64,000 bases of DNA from Monoplex corrugatus (lineage: Eukaryota > Mollusca > Gastropoda > Littorinimorpha > Ranellidae). The notes under the pieces are model-generated. The model was not told the origin of the DNA. It worked only from the letters and a program-made list of their open reading frames with translations, and made no database searches. The DNA lies in the NCBI GenBank assembly GCA_030674185.1, contig JAPXFY010000022.1, forward strand, positions 47,725,898 to 47,789,897. The letters run 5' to 3'. Each line of letters begins with the position of its first letter. Position 1 is the stretch's first letter. The position numbers and the translations under genes were made by a program. Below are positions 23,381 through 36,550 of the stretch, piece by piece.

Positions 23381-23461
23381 CTGTTACAGACATTTTTATC
23401 ATCATCATCATCATCATCGTCATCATTATTATTATTACTATTATTATTATTATTGTTATTA

Positions 23462-23496
<35 letters not shown>

Positions 23497-24955
23497 GTTA
23501 TATTATTATTATCATCATTATTGTTATTGTTATTACTACTACTATTGTAATTATTATTATCATTATGGTTGTTCTTGTTCTTGTTTTTGCTCTTGTTCTT
23601 GTTATTATTGTTGTTATCAGTATTAACATTATTATCACTATTGTTATCATTATCATAATTATCACTTTATTATTATTGCTATTACTGATATCATTATCGT
23701 CATTATCATTTTAATTGTTGTTATTACTATCACCATCATCATTATCATCATCATCATTTTTATCATATTATTAGTAGCAAGAAAGTCTGAGGAGAGCTGG
23801 ATAGCAGAAGGCCCTGTGAGGAGAAGCCCCCCTTCCCACTTTCATGCAACTCTTTCCACTTTAGCCTGACATTCTAAGCTGACCAGGTCACATCCAGGTC
23901 ATCAGCATCTTGACCGTGTGTCATCAATTTTACCGTAATTTGAAAGCAACATTTGTGATAATTGCACAACTCTTCTAAATGATATGCTCACAAGCCTCAA
24001 GTCAAATATGACATGAAAAAGTTAGAAAAAGACAGAAGGAAAAGCGTACAGTTTTCGTAATATTTACTGATTTCTTCAATTTTACCCTGTACTTATTTCT
24101 TGATATGTATTGGGTTATTGTGCGCCATACTCTTCATTTTTTTCTCAGTAAGTTTTGGAGCATTGTACGTCACCCAGTTCATATTTCCAGTAATGTAGAC
24201 AATTTACCTTTATGAAAACAGCCAAGAACAATGTGATATCAAGATACTTAGTGAACAAGTCTCTGTTGTTATCAGTATTTCAATTATTATCACTATTTTT
24301 ATGATTATCATTGTCATAATTATTACTTTATTGTTATTGCTGTTACTGCTATCATTATCATTATTATATTCATCATAATTATTATGGTTATTACCATCAT
24401 CATCATCATCATCATTTTTATCACATTTTTAGTAGCAAGAAAGTCTGAAGAGAGCTGGCTAGCAGAAGTCCCTCTGAGGACAAGTCCCCCTTCCCACTTT
24501 CACGCAACTGTTTCCACCCTAGCCTTACATTCTAAGCTGATCAGGTCGCATCCAGGTCATCAGCAACTCTTCTAGATGATATGCTCACAAGTCTCTAGTC
24601 AAATATGACATGAAAAAGGTTAGAAAAAAACAGAAGGAAAAGCGTACAGTTTTCGTATCATTTATTAATTTCTTCAATTTTATCCTGTACTTGTTTCTTG
24701 ATATGTATTGGGTTATTGTACGCCACACTTCATTTTTTCCTAAGTTTTCGAGCATTGTACGTCACACGGTACATATTTCCAGTAATGTAGACAATTTACC
24801 TTTATGAAAACAGCCAAGAACAATGTGATATCAAGATACGTAGTGAACGCTTCTTCCTCATTTTCCAAATCTACGTACTACTGGGCATATGTAGCACAGG
24901 ACATATACAATCATATCTACGAAATATAATTGCATGAAACTCAATCTGTACCCAC
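23381..24955 (-). other. Intron rich in ATT/ATC repeats
   Basis: ATT/ATC trinucleotide tracts (23395-23770, 24260-24425) separated by two related copies of a block starting AGTAGCAAGAAAGTCTGA (23773 and 24431). This internal intron duplication is not present in duplicon II. No gene seen. Confidence 0.7.
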
Positions 24956-25060
24956 TTTGTGTTTCACAGTAGGTTCCTGTATAGCCTGTCTGACACTGGC
25001 ATGTTCCATTCCAGGTGCAGATACCGCCATTTTGACACGCCTTGGTGAAACATGAGATCA
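24956..25060 (-). CDS. EGF-like exon, type A-alpha
   Basis: Complete 105-nt phase 1-1 EGF exon with donor GTGGGT, which marks the alpha subtype. Loop residues read CFTKAC, QNGGIC, TWNGTC and TGYTGTYC. Ile before the third cysteine removes the O-fucose site, while the C5-C6 loop keeps the O-GlcNAc consensus. The first full codon is ATC where other alpha exons have ACC (Ile for Thr). Its duplicate is 41882-41986. Confidence 0.87.
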
Positions 25061-26595
25061 CTGCCGTTCAAAAGACACAAAACACAACCATCAGCTTTAG
25101 TCTATGTCATCATCGTCTTTACATGTAGAGTGTCTCATCATCACCTTTAGCGTGTGTCATCATCATTTCAGAGTGTGCCATCATGTTTAGTCAGTGTCAT
25201 TATCATTTTTAGCATTACCATAGTCATCTTTAGCGTGTGGCATCATCATCTTACGGGTGTATTCCCATCTGGTTTCGTGCGTGTCATCATCATCATCTTC
25301 AGCGTCTTTCATCATCATCTTTAGCAGGTGTCATCAACATCCCTAGCGTGTCATCATCTTCAGAGTGTATCATCTTTAGCGTGTGTCATCATCAATTATA
25401 AGCTCAATTTTTCAGCATCTTTACCGATATACCCATAAAAAATACGTTTTGCAAATACTTCTTTGACTCAATCTTTTTTTCATTTTCTTCTATTTTCTTT
25501 TCTTATTTGTAGTCTTTATCGATTGCATGCGTTTGCGTAGTGCGTGAGTGTGCTTTGATATATATCTTTAAGATTTGAAACGATAGAAATATTGTTGTTC
25601 ATATTATTTTATTGTTATTATTATTGTTGTTATTATCATTATTATTACTATCATTATTATCATTATCATGATTATTACTATTATTGTTATTTTTGTTGTT
25701 ATTATCATTGTTATTACTATTACAATCATTGATATTATTATTGTTATCATTATTATCGTTATTATAATCAAATAGTTTCTAGTCAAATAAGACACGAAAA
25801 AGGACTGAAAAAGAAATGGAAACAAATCTAAGAGACTAAAGGAGAAAACACAAACAGATCTAAACACTACAGTGGAAAGTCTACTGGGAACATCAGATTT
25901 CCTTTAGAACCGAACACATTGCATTCTAAATTGAAGTTTACTGTCTCCACCTATCAAAGATGAAACCACCGACAAGACTTGTAGAAGCAAATGTTATACT
26001 TCAAGCCTGATTGTAGTCCTCCAAATGAAGACTGTCATAACACTGTCACATTCTGAAGGAAACTGGATATAGAGAAGAGGAACCCAGCTCTTACTTTTGT
26101 GAGTAACCTCCTTTTAGTTAGGAACAATAATGGCGTTGAAATCATGATAGCTGTCTTCATCGTCTCATACTCTGCATTGATTTGATAATGAAGACATAGC
26201 AGAAACCATGTCATCAATATCATCTTTAGTATGCGTCATCATCTTTAATGTGTCATACTGAACAATTGTACGCAACAGTGTACATTTTTCTTGTTATTTA
26301 TTGATTTCTTCAATTCTAGCCTGTACATGTTTCTTGTTATGTATTAAATTATGCATGTCAAAGTCTTCATATTTTTCTTAGTATGTATTGGAGTATTGTA
26401 CGTCAGAAGGTACATATTTCCCGTAATATAGACAATCACCATTATGAACACAGCCAAGTACAATGTGACATCAAGATAGGCAGTGAACGCTTCTTCCTGA
26501 TTTACCAAATCTACCTACTACTGGGCATATTCAGCACAGCATATATACAATCATGTCCACGAAATACAATTACATGAAACTAAATATATGCTCAC
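25061..26595 (-). other. Intron across the duplicon I/II joint
   Basis: CATCATCATCTTTAGC-type repeats (25100-25410), an ATT-rich tract (25605-25770), then the conserved block that opens duplicon II at 25942. No gene seen. Confidence 0.7.
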
Positions 26596-26700
26596 TTTGT
26601 GTTTCACAGTAGGCTCCTGTAAAGCCTGTCTGACACTGGCATTTGCCATTCCAGGAACAGATGCCGCCATTTTGACATGCCTTGGTGAAACATGAGGTCA
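26596..26700 (-). CDS. EGF-like exon, type A-beta
   Basis: Complete 105-nt phase 1-1 EGF exon, donor GTGAGC. Loop residues read CFTKAC, QNGGIC, SWNGKC and TGFTGAYC. It differs from its duplicon I partner (642-746) mainly by Ala for Thr before the last Tyr-Cys. No O-fucose consensus. Confidence 0.87.
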
Positions 26701-27009
26701 CTGCCGTTCAAAAGACACAAAACACAACCGTCAGCTTTAGTCTATGCCATCATCATCTTTAACGTGTACCATCATCACCTTTATCATTTGTCATCATCAT
26801 CTTTAGCCTGTGTCATTATCATTTTAGCGTGTGTCATCATAACATTTACAGTGTGTCGTCATCACGTTTAGTGAGTGTTATTATCATTGTTAGCATGTGT
26901 CATAGTCATTCCTAGCGTGTGTCATGTTTGGTGAGTGACATAATCATTTTAGGGTGTAGCATTATTAGTAGTTTCTGACTCCATCATCTTTACACTGTGT
27001 GTGTGTATG

Positions 27010-27108
<99 letters not shown>

Positions 27109-28944
27109 CGTGCGTGTGTGTGTGCGTGTGTGTGCATGTGTGTGTGCGGGCATGTATGTATGTGTGTGAGAGAATCATCTTAAGTGTGTATCACAATTAT
27201 TATTATGTGAGTTGCGATCATTCCACTTTAGTTTGTGTCATCATCATCTTTAGAATGTGACCAGATAATATTTTCGATGTGCCACATTCATCTTTACTGC
27301 CAATCAAAATCACCTTTTGTTTTTGGAGGGGAAGTGTGCACCACATCATCATAAGTGTCAGTCACCATCAACGTCCAGTTACACCATGTGTCATCATCAA
27401 TTCTACCATGTGTCATCATCATGTTAGCGTGTGTCATCATCACTTTTAGCATGTGTCATTATCACAATTATTGTGAGCCATCATCATCTGTACAATGTGT
27501 CATCATCATCTTTAGCGTGTCATCATCAAATTTAACGCCAATTTTTCAGCATCTTTAGCGATGTACCTACAAAAAAATTGCAAATACTTCTCTCCCTAAT
27601 TTTTTTTCTTTTTCTTCTATTTGTGTGTATTGATTACATGCATTTGTATGGTGCGTAAATCTTTGACACCATAGAAATACTGTTGTTTTTATTGTTTTAT
27701 TGTTAATATTTTTATTATCATTACTATTATTGTTATGATTATTGTTATTATCATCATCATTTTTTTCATTATTAAAGTCGATATTATCATTATTAATATT
27801 ATCATCTTAATTATTACTTAATAGTTTCTCGTCAAACATGACAGAAAAAAATGTTTGAAAAAGAAATGGGAAGAATCTAAGAGTAAAGGAGAAAACGCAA
27901 ACAGATCTAAACACCACAGTGGATATCTTATTGGGAGCATCGGATTTCCTTCACAACCAAATTTATTGCATTCTAAATTGAAGTTAACTGTCTCCACCTA
28001 CCAAAGGGGGCACCACCCAGTTTTTGTATAGCAAATGTTATATTTCAAGCCTGATAGTAGTCCTTCAAATTAAGACTATTATAACACTGTCACATTCTGA
28101 AGAAAACTGGACATCGAGATGAAGAACCCAGCTCTTATTTTTGTAGGTAACCTCCTTTTACCTAGGAACAATAATGGCGTTGAAATCTGTAGTGAAGACA
28201 TAACAGAATCCATGATAGCTGCCTTCATTGCATTATACACTGTATAGATTTGTAGTGAAGACATAACAGAAATCATGTCATCCCCATCATCTTTAGTGTG
28301 CATCATTACCTTTAATGTGTGTCATCATCATCTTTAATGTGTCACCATCCTCTTTAGCTTGTGTCATCATTTTAAGGTTTCATCATCATCATCATAACGT
28401 AATTTGTCAGCAACTTCCGTTTGTCAGCAACTTCCGTGATACATCCACAACTCTACTAATTGATAGACTCTCAAGTCTCTAGTCAAATATGATCTGAAAA
28501 AAGGTTAGAAGAAGAAGAGAAAAAAGAACCCTAAGACTACAGGGGAAATTGTAAACAGATCAAAACTCCACTGTGTGACGTTGATGTACTTTCTTGTGTG
28601 TTTTTTCCCTCCTTACATTGTTTTGTATATCATACTGTACATAATGTTTGTTCTGTGTAGATTCTTTCTACCTCCAAGTGTACACTTGTTTTCCTGCTTT
28701 GTATTGTATCTCATAGTCTTTTTGTTTCAGTATGCATTGGATCAATGTACGTCAAAGTGTACATATTTCCAGTAATGCAGACAATCAACCAATATGAAAA
28801 CAGCCAACAACAATGTGATATCAAAATAGGCAGTGAACGCCTCTTCCTCATTTTGCAAATCTACGTACCATTGGGCAAATGTAGCACAACACATATACAA
28901 TCATGTCCACGAAATATAATTACATAAAACTAATCTATACTCAC
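26701..28944 (-). other. Intron with intact TTAA empty site
   Basis: Contains minisatellite copies, (GT)n (26997-27170), an ATT/ATC-rich tract (27700-27800) and the unoccupied TTAA (about 27807) where duplicon I has a piggyBac-like element. No gene seen. Confidence 0.7.
26997..27170. repeat. (GT)n microsatellite
   Basis: Long GT array, (CA)n in the transcript, about 295 nt upstream of the acceptor of exon 26596-26700. Partner of 1037-1234. Confidence 0.95.
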
Positions 28945-29049
28945 TTTGTGTTTCACAGTATGTTCCTGTAAAGCCAGTTTGACACTGGCATGTGCCATTC
29001 CAGGAGCAGCTGCCGCCATTTTGACACGGCCTGGTGAAACATGAGGTCA
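28945..29049 (-). CDS. EGF-like exon, type A-gamma
   Basis: Complete 105-nt phase 1-1 EGF exon, donor GTGAGT. Loop residues read CFTRPC, QNGGSC, SWNGTC and TGFTGTYC, the same as 4099-4203. The visible differences are synonymous, as in the ACA for ACC Thr codon near the last cysteine. The O-fucose and O-GlcNAc consensus sites are present. Confidence 0.87.
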
Positions 29050-29326
29050 CTGCTGTTCAAAAGACACAAAACACAACCATCATCTTTTGTCTAAGCCAAT
29101 CATCATCTCTTGCTTGTTTCATTATTACCTTTCTCATTTGTCATCATCATCTTCAGTGTGCGTCATTATCAGCTTTAGAGTTTGTCATCATCACGTTTGG
29201 TGAGTATAATTATCGTTTTTAACATGTGTCATAGCCCTCTGAAACGTGTGTCAGTGTTTAGCGTGTGTCATCATCATCTTTAGGGTGTATCATCACATGT
29301 AGGTTATGTATCAATCATCTTTACTC

Positions 29327-29416
<90 letters not shown>

Positions 29417-29439
29417 TTTGTGTGTGTGTGTGTGTATGT

Positions 29440-29473
<34 letters not shown>

Positions 29474-30624
29474 TGTGTGCGTGCGTGCGTGCGTGCGTGC
29501 GTGTGTTTCTCTATTTGTGCCAGGATCATTTTACAAAGTGTCACATTCATCCCTAGGGTCTATCACAATCGTCTTTATTGTGTGTCTTTTTTTTTTTGGG
29601 GGGGGGGGGGGGGGCGTATGTCACATCATCATTAGTGTCAGTCACCATCAACGTCCACTTACAGCATGTGTCATCGTGAATTCTAGCGTGTGTAATTATC
29701 ATTTTAAGCTTGTGTCATCATCATTTTTAGTGTGTCATTATCATCCTTTTGTGTGTCATCATCATCTTTACCATGTGTTGTCATCATCTTTAGCATGTGT
29801 TGTATTCACATCTATCTATGTCATCATCATCTTTAGCATGTGCTGTCATCTTTAGCATGTGTTGTATTCACATCTATCCTGTGGCATCATCATCTTTAGC
29901 ATGTGTCATCATCGTCTTTAGCGTCTGTCATCATCATCTCCAGCATGTGTCATCATCGTCTTAAGCATATATCGTCCTTATCTTTAGCGTCTTTCATCAT
30001 CGATTTTGACCTAATTTGTTGTAAACTTCTGTGATATACTCACAACTCCTCTAAATGATATGCTCACAAGTATCTAGTCAAATTTGACAAGACAGAAGTT
30101 AGAGAAAAAGGAGAAAAAAACAAACAGCCTTAAGGCTGCAGGGCAGACTGTAAAACAGATCAAAACTCCACTGTCGGATGTTGACTCATTTTCTTGCATG
30201 TTTTTCCCCTCTTACTTTGTTTTGTATATCGTACTGTACATTATGTTTGTTCTGTGTTGATTCTTTCTACATCCTAGTGTACACTTGTTTTCCTGCTACG
30301 TACTGCAGAATTATAAGTCTTAATGTAAACTTATTTGTTATTTCTTGAATTTTATCCTCTACATGTTTCTTGTTATGTATTGAATTCATGTATCTTATCT
30401 CCATATTTTTATGTACTGGATCAATGTACGTCATAATGTACATGTTTCCAGTAATGTCGACAATCAACCATTATGAAAACCGTCAAGAACAATTTGACAT
30501 CAAGATAGGCAGTGAACGCTTCTTCCTCATATTTCAAATCTAGGTACCATTAGGCGTGTGTAGCTCAGGACATATACAATCATGTCCACTAAACATAATT
30601 ACATAAAACTAAATTTGTACTCAC
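29050..30624 (-). other. Intron: (GT)n, homopolymer and minisatellite
   Basis: (GT)n at 29330-29506, a T-run then G-run (29587-29614) and CATCATCATCTTTAGC-type repeats (29755-30000). It lacks the extra 120-bp tandem copies seen in duplicon I. No gene seen. Confidence 0.7.
29330..29506. repeat. (GT)n microsatellite
   Basis: GT array with TTTG interruptions and CGTG at one end. (CA)n in the transcript, upstream of the acceptor of exon 28945-29049. Confidence 0.95.
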
Positions 30625-30729
30625 TTTGTGTTTCACAGTAGGTTCCTGTAAAGCCGGTTTGACACTGGCATTGGCCATTTCCAGAACAGCTACCGCCATT
30701 TTGACATGGCTTGTTCAAACATGAGGACA
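30625..30729 (-). CDS. EGF-like exon, type A-delta
   Basis: Complete 105-nt phase 1-1 EGF exon, donor GTGAGT. Loop residues read CLNKPC, QNGGSC, SGNGQC and TGFTGTYC, as in 5925-6029. The first full codon is TCC (Ser) where the partner has ACC (Thr). The O-fucose and O-GlcNAc consensus sites are present. Confidence 0.87.
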
Positions 30730-31039
30730 CTGCCGTTTAAAAGACACAAAACACAACCATCATTTTTATCATTTGTCATCGTCATCTGTAGTGTGTGTCA
30801 ATGTCATCTTTAGCGTGTGTCATCATCACCTTTGCAGTGTCTCAGCATTACATGTAGTGAGCGTCATTATCATTTTTAGCATGTACTATAATTATCGTTG
30901 GCGTGTGTCATGATCATCTTGAGGGTGTATCATCGTCACGTTTCGTGTGCGTCATCATCTTCACCGTGTTTCATCATCATCTTTAGCAAGTGTCATCATC
31001 ATCTTATCCTTTGCCGCCATCATCTTAGGCATGTGTAAT

Positions 31040-31610
31040 CATCATCTTTAGCGCGTGTCATCATCATCTTTAGCGTGTGTCATCATCATCTTCAGAGTGT
31101 GTCATCATCATCTTCAGAGTGTGTTATCATCGTGTTTACAATGTGTCATCATCATCTTCAGAGTGTCATCATCATCTTAAGTGTATCATCATCTTCTTCA
31201 GTGTATCATCATCATCTTTAGCGTGTGTCATCATCATCTTTAGTGTGTGCTATCATCATCTTCAGAGTGTGTCATCATCATCATCTTTAGCGCGTCATTA
31301 TCATCTTTAGCGTGTGTCATCATCATCTTTAGCGTGTGTCATCTTTAGCGTGTGTCATCGTCATCTTTAGCGTGTGTCATCATCATCTTTAGCGTGTGTC
31401 ATGTCATCTTTAGCGTGTGTCATCGTCATCTTTAGCGTGTGTCATCATCATCTTTAGCGTGTGTCATCATCATCTTTAGCGCATGTCATCATCATCTTTA
31501 GTGTGTGTCATCATCATCTTCACAGTGTGTCATCATCACCTTCACAGTGTGTCATCATCATCTTCACAGTGTGTCATCATCATCTTTAGCGCATGTCATC
31601 ATCAAATTAA
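31040..31610. repeat. Minisatellite, GTGTCATCATCATCTTTAGC units
   Basis: About 25 tandem copies of the 22-bp unit. Homologous to 6340-6970 but with units gained, lost and reshuffled, showing turnover after the segmental duplication. Confidence 0.9.
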
Positions 31611-32189
31611 CTTCAATTTGTCAGTATCTTCAGTGATATACCCACAAGAAAATGTCTGCGACCTCTACTTTCCCTCAATTTTTTCTCTTATTCTTCTAAT
31701 TTTTTTTATATTCTTTATGTAGTCTTTATTGATTGCATGTGTTTGCTGGTGCGTGAGTGTGCTTTGATATAAATCTTCAAGATATGTCAATCCATAGAGA
31801 TACTGTCGTTATTTTGCATTTTATTTTCATTGTTATTCATTATTATCATTATTATTTCTAGTCTTCTTCATCTTCTTCCAAGCATTGATTAGTATTATCA
31901 TTATTACCATTATTAAGTAGTTTCAAATCAAATATGACATGGAAAATGTTGAAAAAGAAGTGGAAAAAAATCTAAGGCTAAAAGACTGACGCAAATAGAG
32001 CTAAACGCCACTGTGGATAGCCTATTGGGAACTGAAGAAAACTGATCTTACATGTACTTTTGTGAGTAACCTCCTTTCAGCTAGGAATAAAAATGGCTTT
32101 GAAATCATCAAGTTGTTTTCATCGTGTTATACTTTGTGTAGATTTGGTAGTGAAGCGATAGCGGATACCACTGGAGTTTTCATCTGAAA

Positions 32190-32253
32190 ATGCGTATGTG
32201 TTGGTGTGCGTGTGCATACTATGCGTGTGTTGTGTGTATATGTTGTTTGTGTG

Positions 32254-32297
<44 letters not shown>

Positions 32298-32445
32298 TGT
32301 GCGCGTCTATGTGCGTGAGTGCGTCTGTGTTTGTTCTGTTTCTGTATGTCTGGCTATGTGATTGTGTGTGTATGTGTGAGTGTGTGTGTTTGTGTATGTG
32401 TGTGTATATGCGTGTGTACGTGTGTGTGAGTGTATGAGTGTATGT
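32190..32445. repeat. Mixed (GT)n / (CGTG)n microsatellite
   Basis: Shorter partner of 11384-11795. The CGTG block is kept but most GT repeats are missing. Confidence 0.9.
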
Positions 32446-32596
32446 ACAGGTCTAAATATATATACATATAAATATTTATGTAATTATATATGCATATCTA
32501 TATCTATATACACATACATATGTATGTATTTTATAGAGGGAGAGAGGTAGAATATGAGACAGATAATTAAAACTAAACAAGTATGAATGTACTCAC

Positions 32597-32710
32597 CCGC
32601 TAATTCACAGAAGGTTCCATTATAACCGGTAGGACATTGGCAATAATAACCAGTGTTGTTCAAGACACAGGAACCCTCATTTTGACATGGTTTGTACAGG
32701 CATGCGTTTC
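32597..32710 (-). CDS. EGF-like exon, type C
   Basis: 114-nt phase 1-1 EGF exon, donor GTGAGT, acceptor AACAG. The peptide appears identical to 11954-12067 (CLYKPC, QNEGSC, VLNNTGYYC, PTGYNGTFC). This is the most conserved exon pair between the two duplicons. O-fucose consensus present. Confidence 0.87.
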
Positions 32711-33090
32711 CTGTTGTTCATAAGACACAATTCTCTTTAATTTGTTTCAAAATCACCTTAGTATATCTCACAATTCTGTTTAGTGGCTTTTACTATTATC
32801 TATGGATTGTGTCTCCGTCATCTTTACTGTATGTGTATGTGTGGGGTGGGGGGGTGCATGTATGTCTGTCTGTCTGTCTGCCATAATCATCTTTAGTGTG
32901 TGTCACAATCATTTTTAGTGTGCGTTGAAATCATTCATCTTTAGCGTTTCAAAAGGCTGATGTGATAAGCGTCTAGTGTGTTGGCTAGTGTCTGCGTGCT
33001 TGTCACCTCTCACTTTCACCTTGCATCGCTAACTAACACTGCTGCTTGCAACTATGCGAAAATAAGAGCAGAATGCGTAAGTTTGTCAGT
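32711..33090 (-). other. Intron with empty site of the CACTG transposon
   Basis: Matches 12068-12441. The single CAGT at about 33087-33090 followed by ACACAGCC is the pre-insertion site of the 4-kb transposon of duplicon I. No gene seen. Confidence 0.75.
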
Positions 33091-33566
33091 ACACAGCCTC
33101 TCCATCAGCAAGCCCTACGTTGTGCCTCCTCGTGGCGACATGTGGTAAATGAGCACCTCACAAACTCAGACTAAAACTTGAGGGACTCAGAGGAGGTCTC
33201 GCCCCCAGACGTGTGGCATGCAGGCCCACTAACTGGTGACCACTAACCAGACCCCCAGCTATGGATAAATAGCACCACTGCCTTGTTATCTCAGGAGAGA
33301 ATAAGGCTAAGGGAGCAAATCCCAAGAGAAAAATCACCCGTACTGCCTTGAAGGTTGTTGTGGGAACAACAAAGGCTGATAGAGAGTCTGTACACACACC
33401 GATGGAAGGCAACGGGAAACCACCATCGTATTTTCCCAAGAAAATTCATGGCCAGCCAAAGCAAGGAAAATGAGGATAACGACGTAAAAAGGGGATCCTA
33501 TGGAGCACCTTTGTCCGGTAGGGACCGTCATGCCATGCAGGCGACACCAGACCGTCAACAAGCTAC

Positions 33567-34465
33567 TGTTATCAACTAAAAAAATTGCAACGTGGAATGT
33601 GAGGACATTGCTGCGAAAGGGAAAACTAGAAAATATCAAGATTGAGATGTAAAGGCTTAACATTAATATTTTAGGATCAAGGGAACTAAAATAGAAGGGG
33701 GCAGGCATGATAGCATCAGGAGAGCATACAATAATATATTCTGGTGGAAACACGCATGAAAGAGGAGTTGGCATCATAATAGAAAGGGACAAGTCAAAAA
33801 CAGTTAGGGACTAGTGGGCTGTGTCAAGCCGAGTTTTGCTGGTTAAATTGGATGGCAAGCCATTTGATATCAACATCATCAAGGTGTATGCACCAACATC
33901 CACAAGTACTCAGGACGAAATTGACAACTTCTGTGAAGTATTAGAGATGGCCAAGGCTCACTCTAAATCACAAGAAGTTACAATAATAATGGGAGATTTT
34001 AATGCTAAAGTGGGACAGGAGTGGGTGGAGGATATAGTTGGACCTCATGGCCTTGGTACATAAAATGAAAGGGGCGAGAAACTTGTGGAAAGGGCACAGA
34101 TCAATGAGTTCATAGTAGGAAACATCTGGTTTGTGAAGCCTAACAGAAGAAAATGGACATTGATGAGTCCAAGAGATAATACCAAAACTCAAATTGACTA
34201 CGTCCTGATCAATAAAAGATTGAAAAATTCTTTGCTGACAGCAAAAACACTACCAGTAGCAGACAGCAACAGTGACCACAGTCCTATAATGGGAAGATTT
34301 ACACTGAAACTAAAAAAACGAAAACACACCAAAAGTCACATCAAACTATACCTTGCACTCTTAAAGACAGATGAAGCGACACATAAAAACTTAATGTACA
34401 TGTTCAAAACAACTTCAGCGCTCTGGAAGACGTTGGTGACAGTGAGGAACAATAGACAATGTTGA
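33567..34465 (+). pseudogene. RTE-like APE endonuclease remnant
   Basis: Same motif order as 16880-17830: the endonuclease start near 33590, YAPTSTSTQDE, IIMGDFNAKVGQE, QIDYVLIN, SNSDHSPIM. It keeps a six-residue EDIVGP segment before HGLGT that the duplicon I copy lacks. An in-frame stop after HGLGT (34061-34063) is shared by both copies, and an extra stop at 33649-33651 is private to this copy. Confidence 0.72.
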
Positions 34466-34840
34466 GAAACTCGATAGATGAAGCTTGTGAAGAAATCCCT
34501 TGAGTAGATAGGTAAGCAAAAAAGAACTGGAAGACAAAGCAGTTATAGTCTTGGTGGAAGAACGAAGGAAAGCAAAGGGAAAGGAGGAAAGATACAGAAA
34601 GATAAACAAAGAAATCAGGAAGAGGTGCAATGAAACTAAGTAAGCTTGGTAAGAAATAGAAAACCGACACAAAACAAATCCTCAGGCACATCAACTGGTT
34701 AATTAAAATCGAAAGATGGTATGCTTATCATGGGAAAAGACAGAATATTAGATGGATGGGGAGAGCACATTTAAAACCTTTTTGACGATGACAGAAACCA
34801 AGAGCACATTTCAAGAAAGAACGTTGAAGGACCATCCATA

Positions 34841-36270
34841 GTGAAAGATGAAGTTAGAGCAGCACTGAAAAAGATAAAACCAAGAAAAGTCCCGGGACCA
34901 GACAATATTACTACAGAGACGACTGAAGCCCTGGAGGAATTCGGTATTGAAAAAATAACGGTCCTCCTAAATGAAATTTCTGACACCAGAAAAACCTCCA
35001 AAGATATGTCAAAATCAATGTTCATTGCATTTCCAAAGAAAATAGGGGCTATAGAATGTGTACTCCATCGTACAATTAGCTTGATGAGTCATGTAACAAA
35101 ACTTCTATTAAGAATAATCATGATGAGGACAAGGAACAGAATCACAAGAAAAATAGCAGTAGAACAGTGTGGATTTGTGGAAGGGAAAGGACTATTAACA
35201 CCATATACACTCTAAGAACTATCACAGAGAGCTCAATCGAGTTGAATCAGGATTTATATTTATGCTTTGTTGATTATACCAAGGCTTTCGATCAGTAAGA
35301 CATGAAGAATTGATCAACCAACTAGAAAGACTCAATATTGATGGAAAAGATCTACGAATAACTGGATATATGTATTGGGAACAAACAGCAGCAATGAGAA
35401 TAGAAAACGATATAAGCTCTTTCTAAAATATCATAAGGAGTCAGGCAAGGTTGTGTTCTGTCACCAGCTTTGTTTTCACTTTACAGCGAAACCATCATGA
35501 GAATCCTAGAAGAATGCCCTGGATTAAAGGTTGGAGGAAAAATGATAAACAACATTCGTTATACAGATGACACCGTGCTATTGGCAGAAAATCAAAGGCA
35601 CCTACAAAACCTTGTGAAGATAATAGAAATAGAAAGCAAAAATAGAGGGTTGGAGCTAAATAGCAAAAAGAATGAAGCCATGGTAATCAGTACAAAGCAT
35701 GAAATCCCCTCATGCAAAATAACAGCAAATGGCACAACTTTGAGACAGGTTGATAAGTTTAACTATCTGGGAACGGTCACCTCACCAGACAAAAAATGTA
35801 CATCAGAAATAACCAGCAGAATCAGCCAAGCCGAAACAGCATTCAAGAGGATGAAAAGCATTCTTACCAACAAATGCCTATCAATTAACATCAGGAAGAG
35901 AGTTCTTGAATGTTATATAGAACCAATAATGTCATACGGTTTTGAGGCATGGACAGTCAACAAGCAAAGCCAGAACGAGATTGTGGTTTCCAAGAAATTT
36001 TGAGAGTTCCATAGCCAGCAAAGAAAATAAGCAGTCTTGATGGAGGCAGACACAAGAAGATCATTGATAAGGAATGTTAGGAAAAGACAAGCAACATTTA
36101 TAGGCCATTTTATAAGGAAAGGGAATTAGAGCACCCAGTCACAACAGGAAAGCTGGAGGGACAGAGAACACCAGGTAAACCCAGGGAGAAAATATTACAT
36201 GGACTTGCAGGGTGGCTGAGGACAGAGAAGGTGGAAGATGTGCTTGCAGCAACAAGGGATAGATGCATTT
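34841..36270 (+). pseudogene. RTE-like reverse transcriptase remnant
   Basis: RT blocks as in duplicon I, including CFVDYTKAFDQ followed at once by the same stop codon (about 35296) and NIRYTDDTVLLAEN. Here the frame after YTDD stays open longer, through SINIRKRVLECYIEPIMSYG to 36003. The C-terminal RKRQATFIGHFIRK tail is at about 36040-36270 with a further frameshift. Confidence 0.75.
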
Positions 36271-36369
36271 AATAGTCATCTATAGCGCGTGTCATGTTTA
36301 GCATGTGTCATCATCATCTTTAGGGTGTATCATCATATGTAGTCTGTGTCTCAAAATCATCTTTACTGG

Positions 36370-36445
<76 letters not shown>

Positions 36446-36546
36446 TGTGTGAGTGAGAGAGAGAGAGAGAGAGAGAATCATCTTTAGTATGTATCACAAC
36501 CATTATTCGTGTGAATTGCAATTATTCCTCTTTAGTGTGTATTACC
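36271..36546 (-). repeat. (GT)n then (GA)n microsatellite in intron
   Basis: GT array 36371-36455 followed by GA repeats to about 36476, flanked by minisatellite units. The partner at 19745-19812 is much shorter. Confidence 0.9.
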
Positions 36547-36550
36547 ATAA

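Larger units (their letters stand above)
30730..32596 (-). other. Intron with minisatellite and LINE empty site
   Basis: Minisatellite array 31040-31610, ATT-rich tract 31820-31915, and the unoccupied site (about 32132, ATCGTGTTATACT then TTGTGTAG) where duplicon I carries the R2/Hero-like LINE. A GT-rich tract follows at 32190-32445. No gene seen. Confidence 0.75.
33091..36270 (+). mobile_element. RTE-like LINE, copy in duplicon II
   Basis: Paralogous copy of 16462-19650 in the same intron position, with shared stops and frameshifts plus private changes. Its 5' flank is uninterrupted here, so this copy is the better reference for the family. Confidence 0.8.

Noticed and set aside
23309..23714. 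Ile/Leu/Tyr-rich frames that look like membrane proteins
   Set aside because: They translate ATT/TTA/ATC triplet repeats; the same holds at 40943-41301, 45880-46065, 51445-51786, 56251-56658 and 58448-58848.
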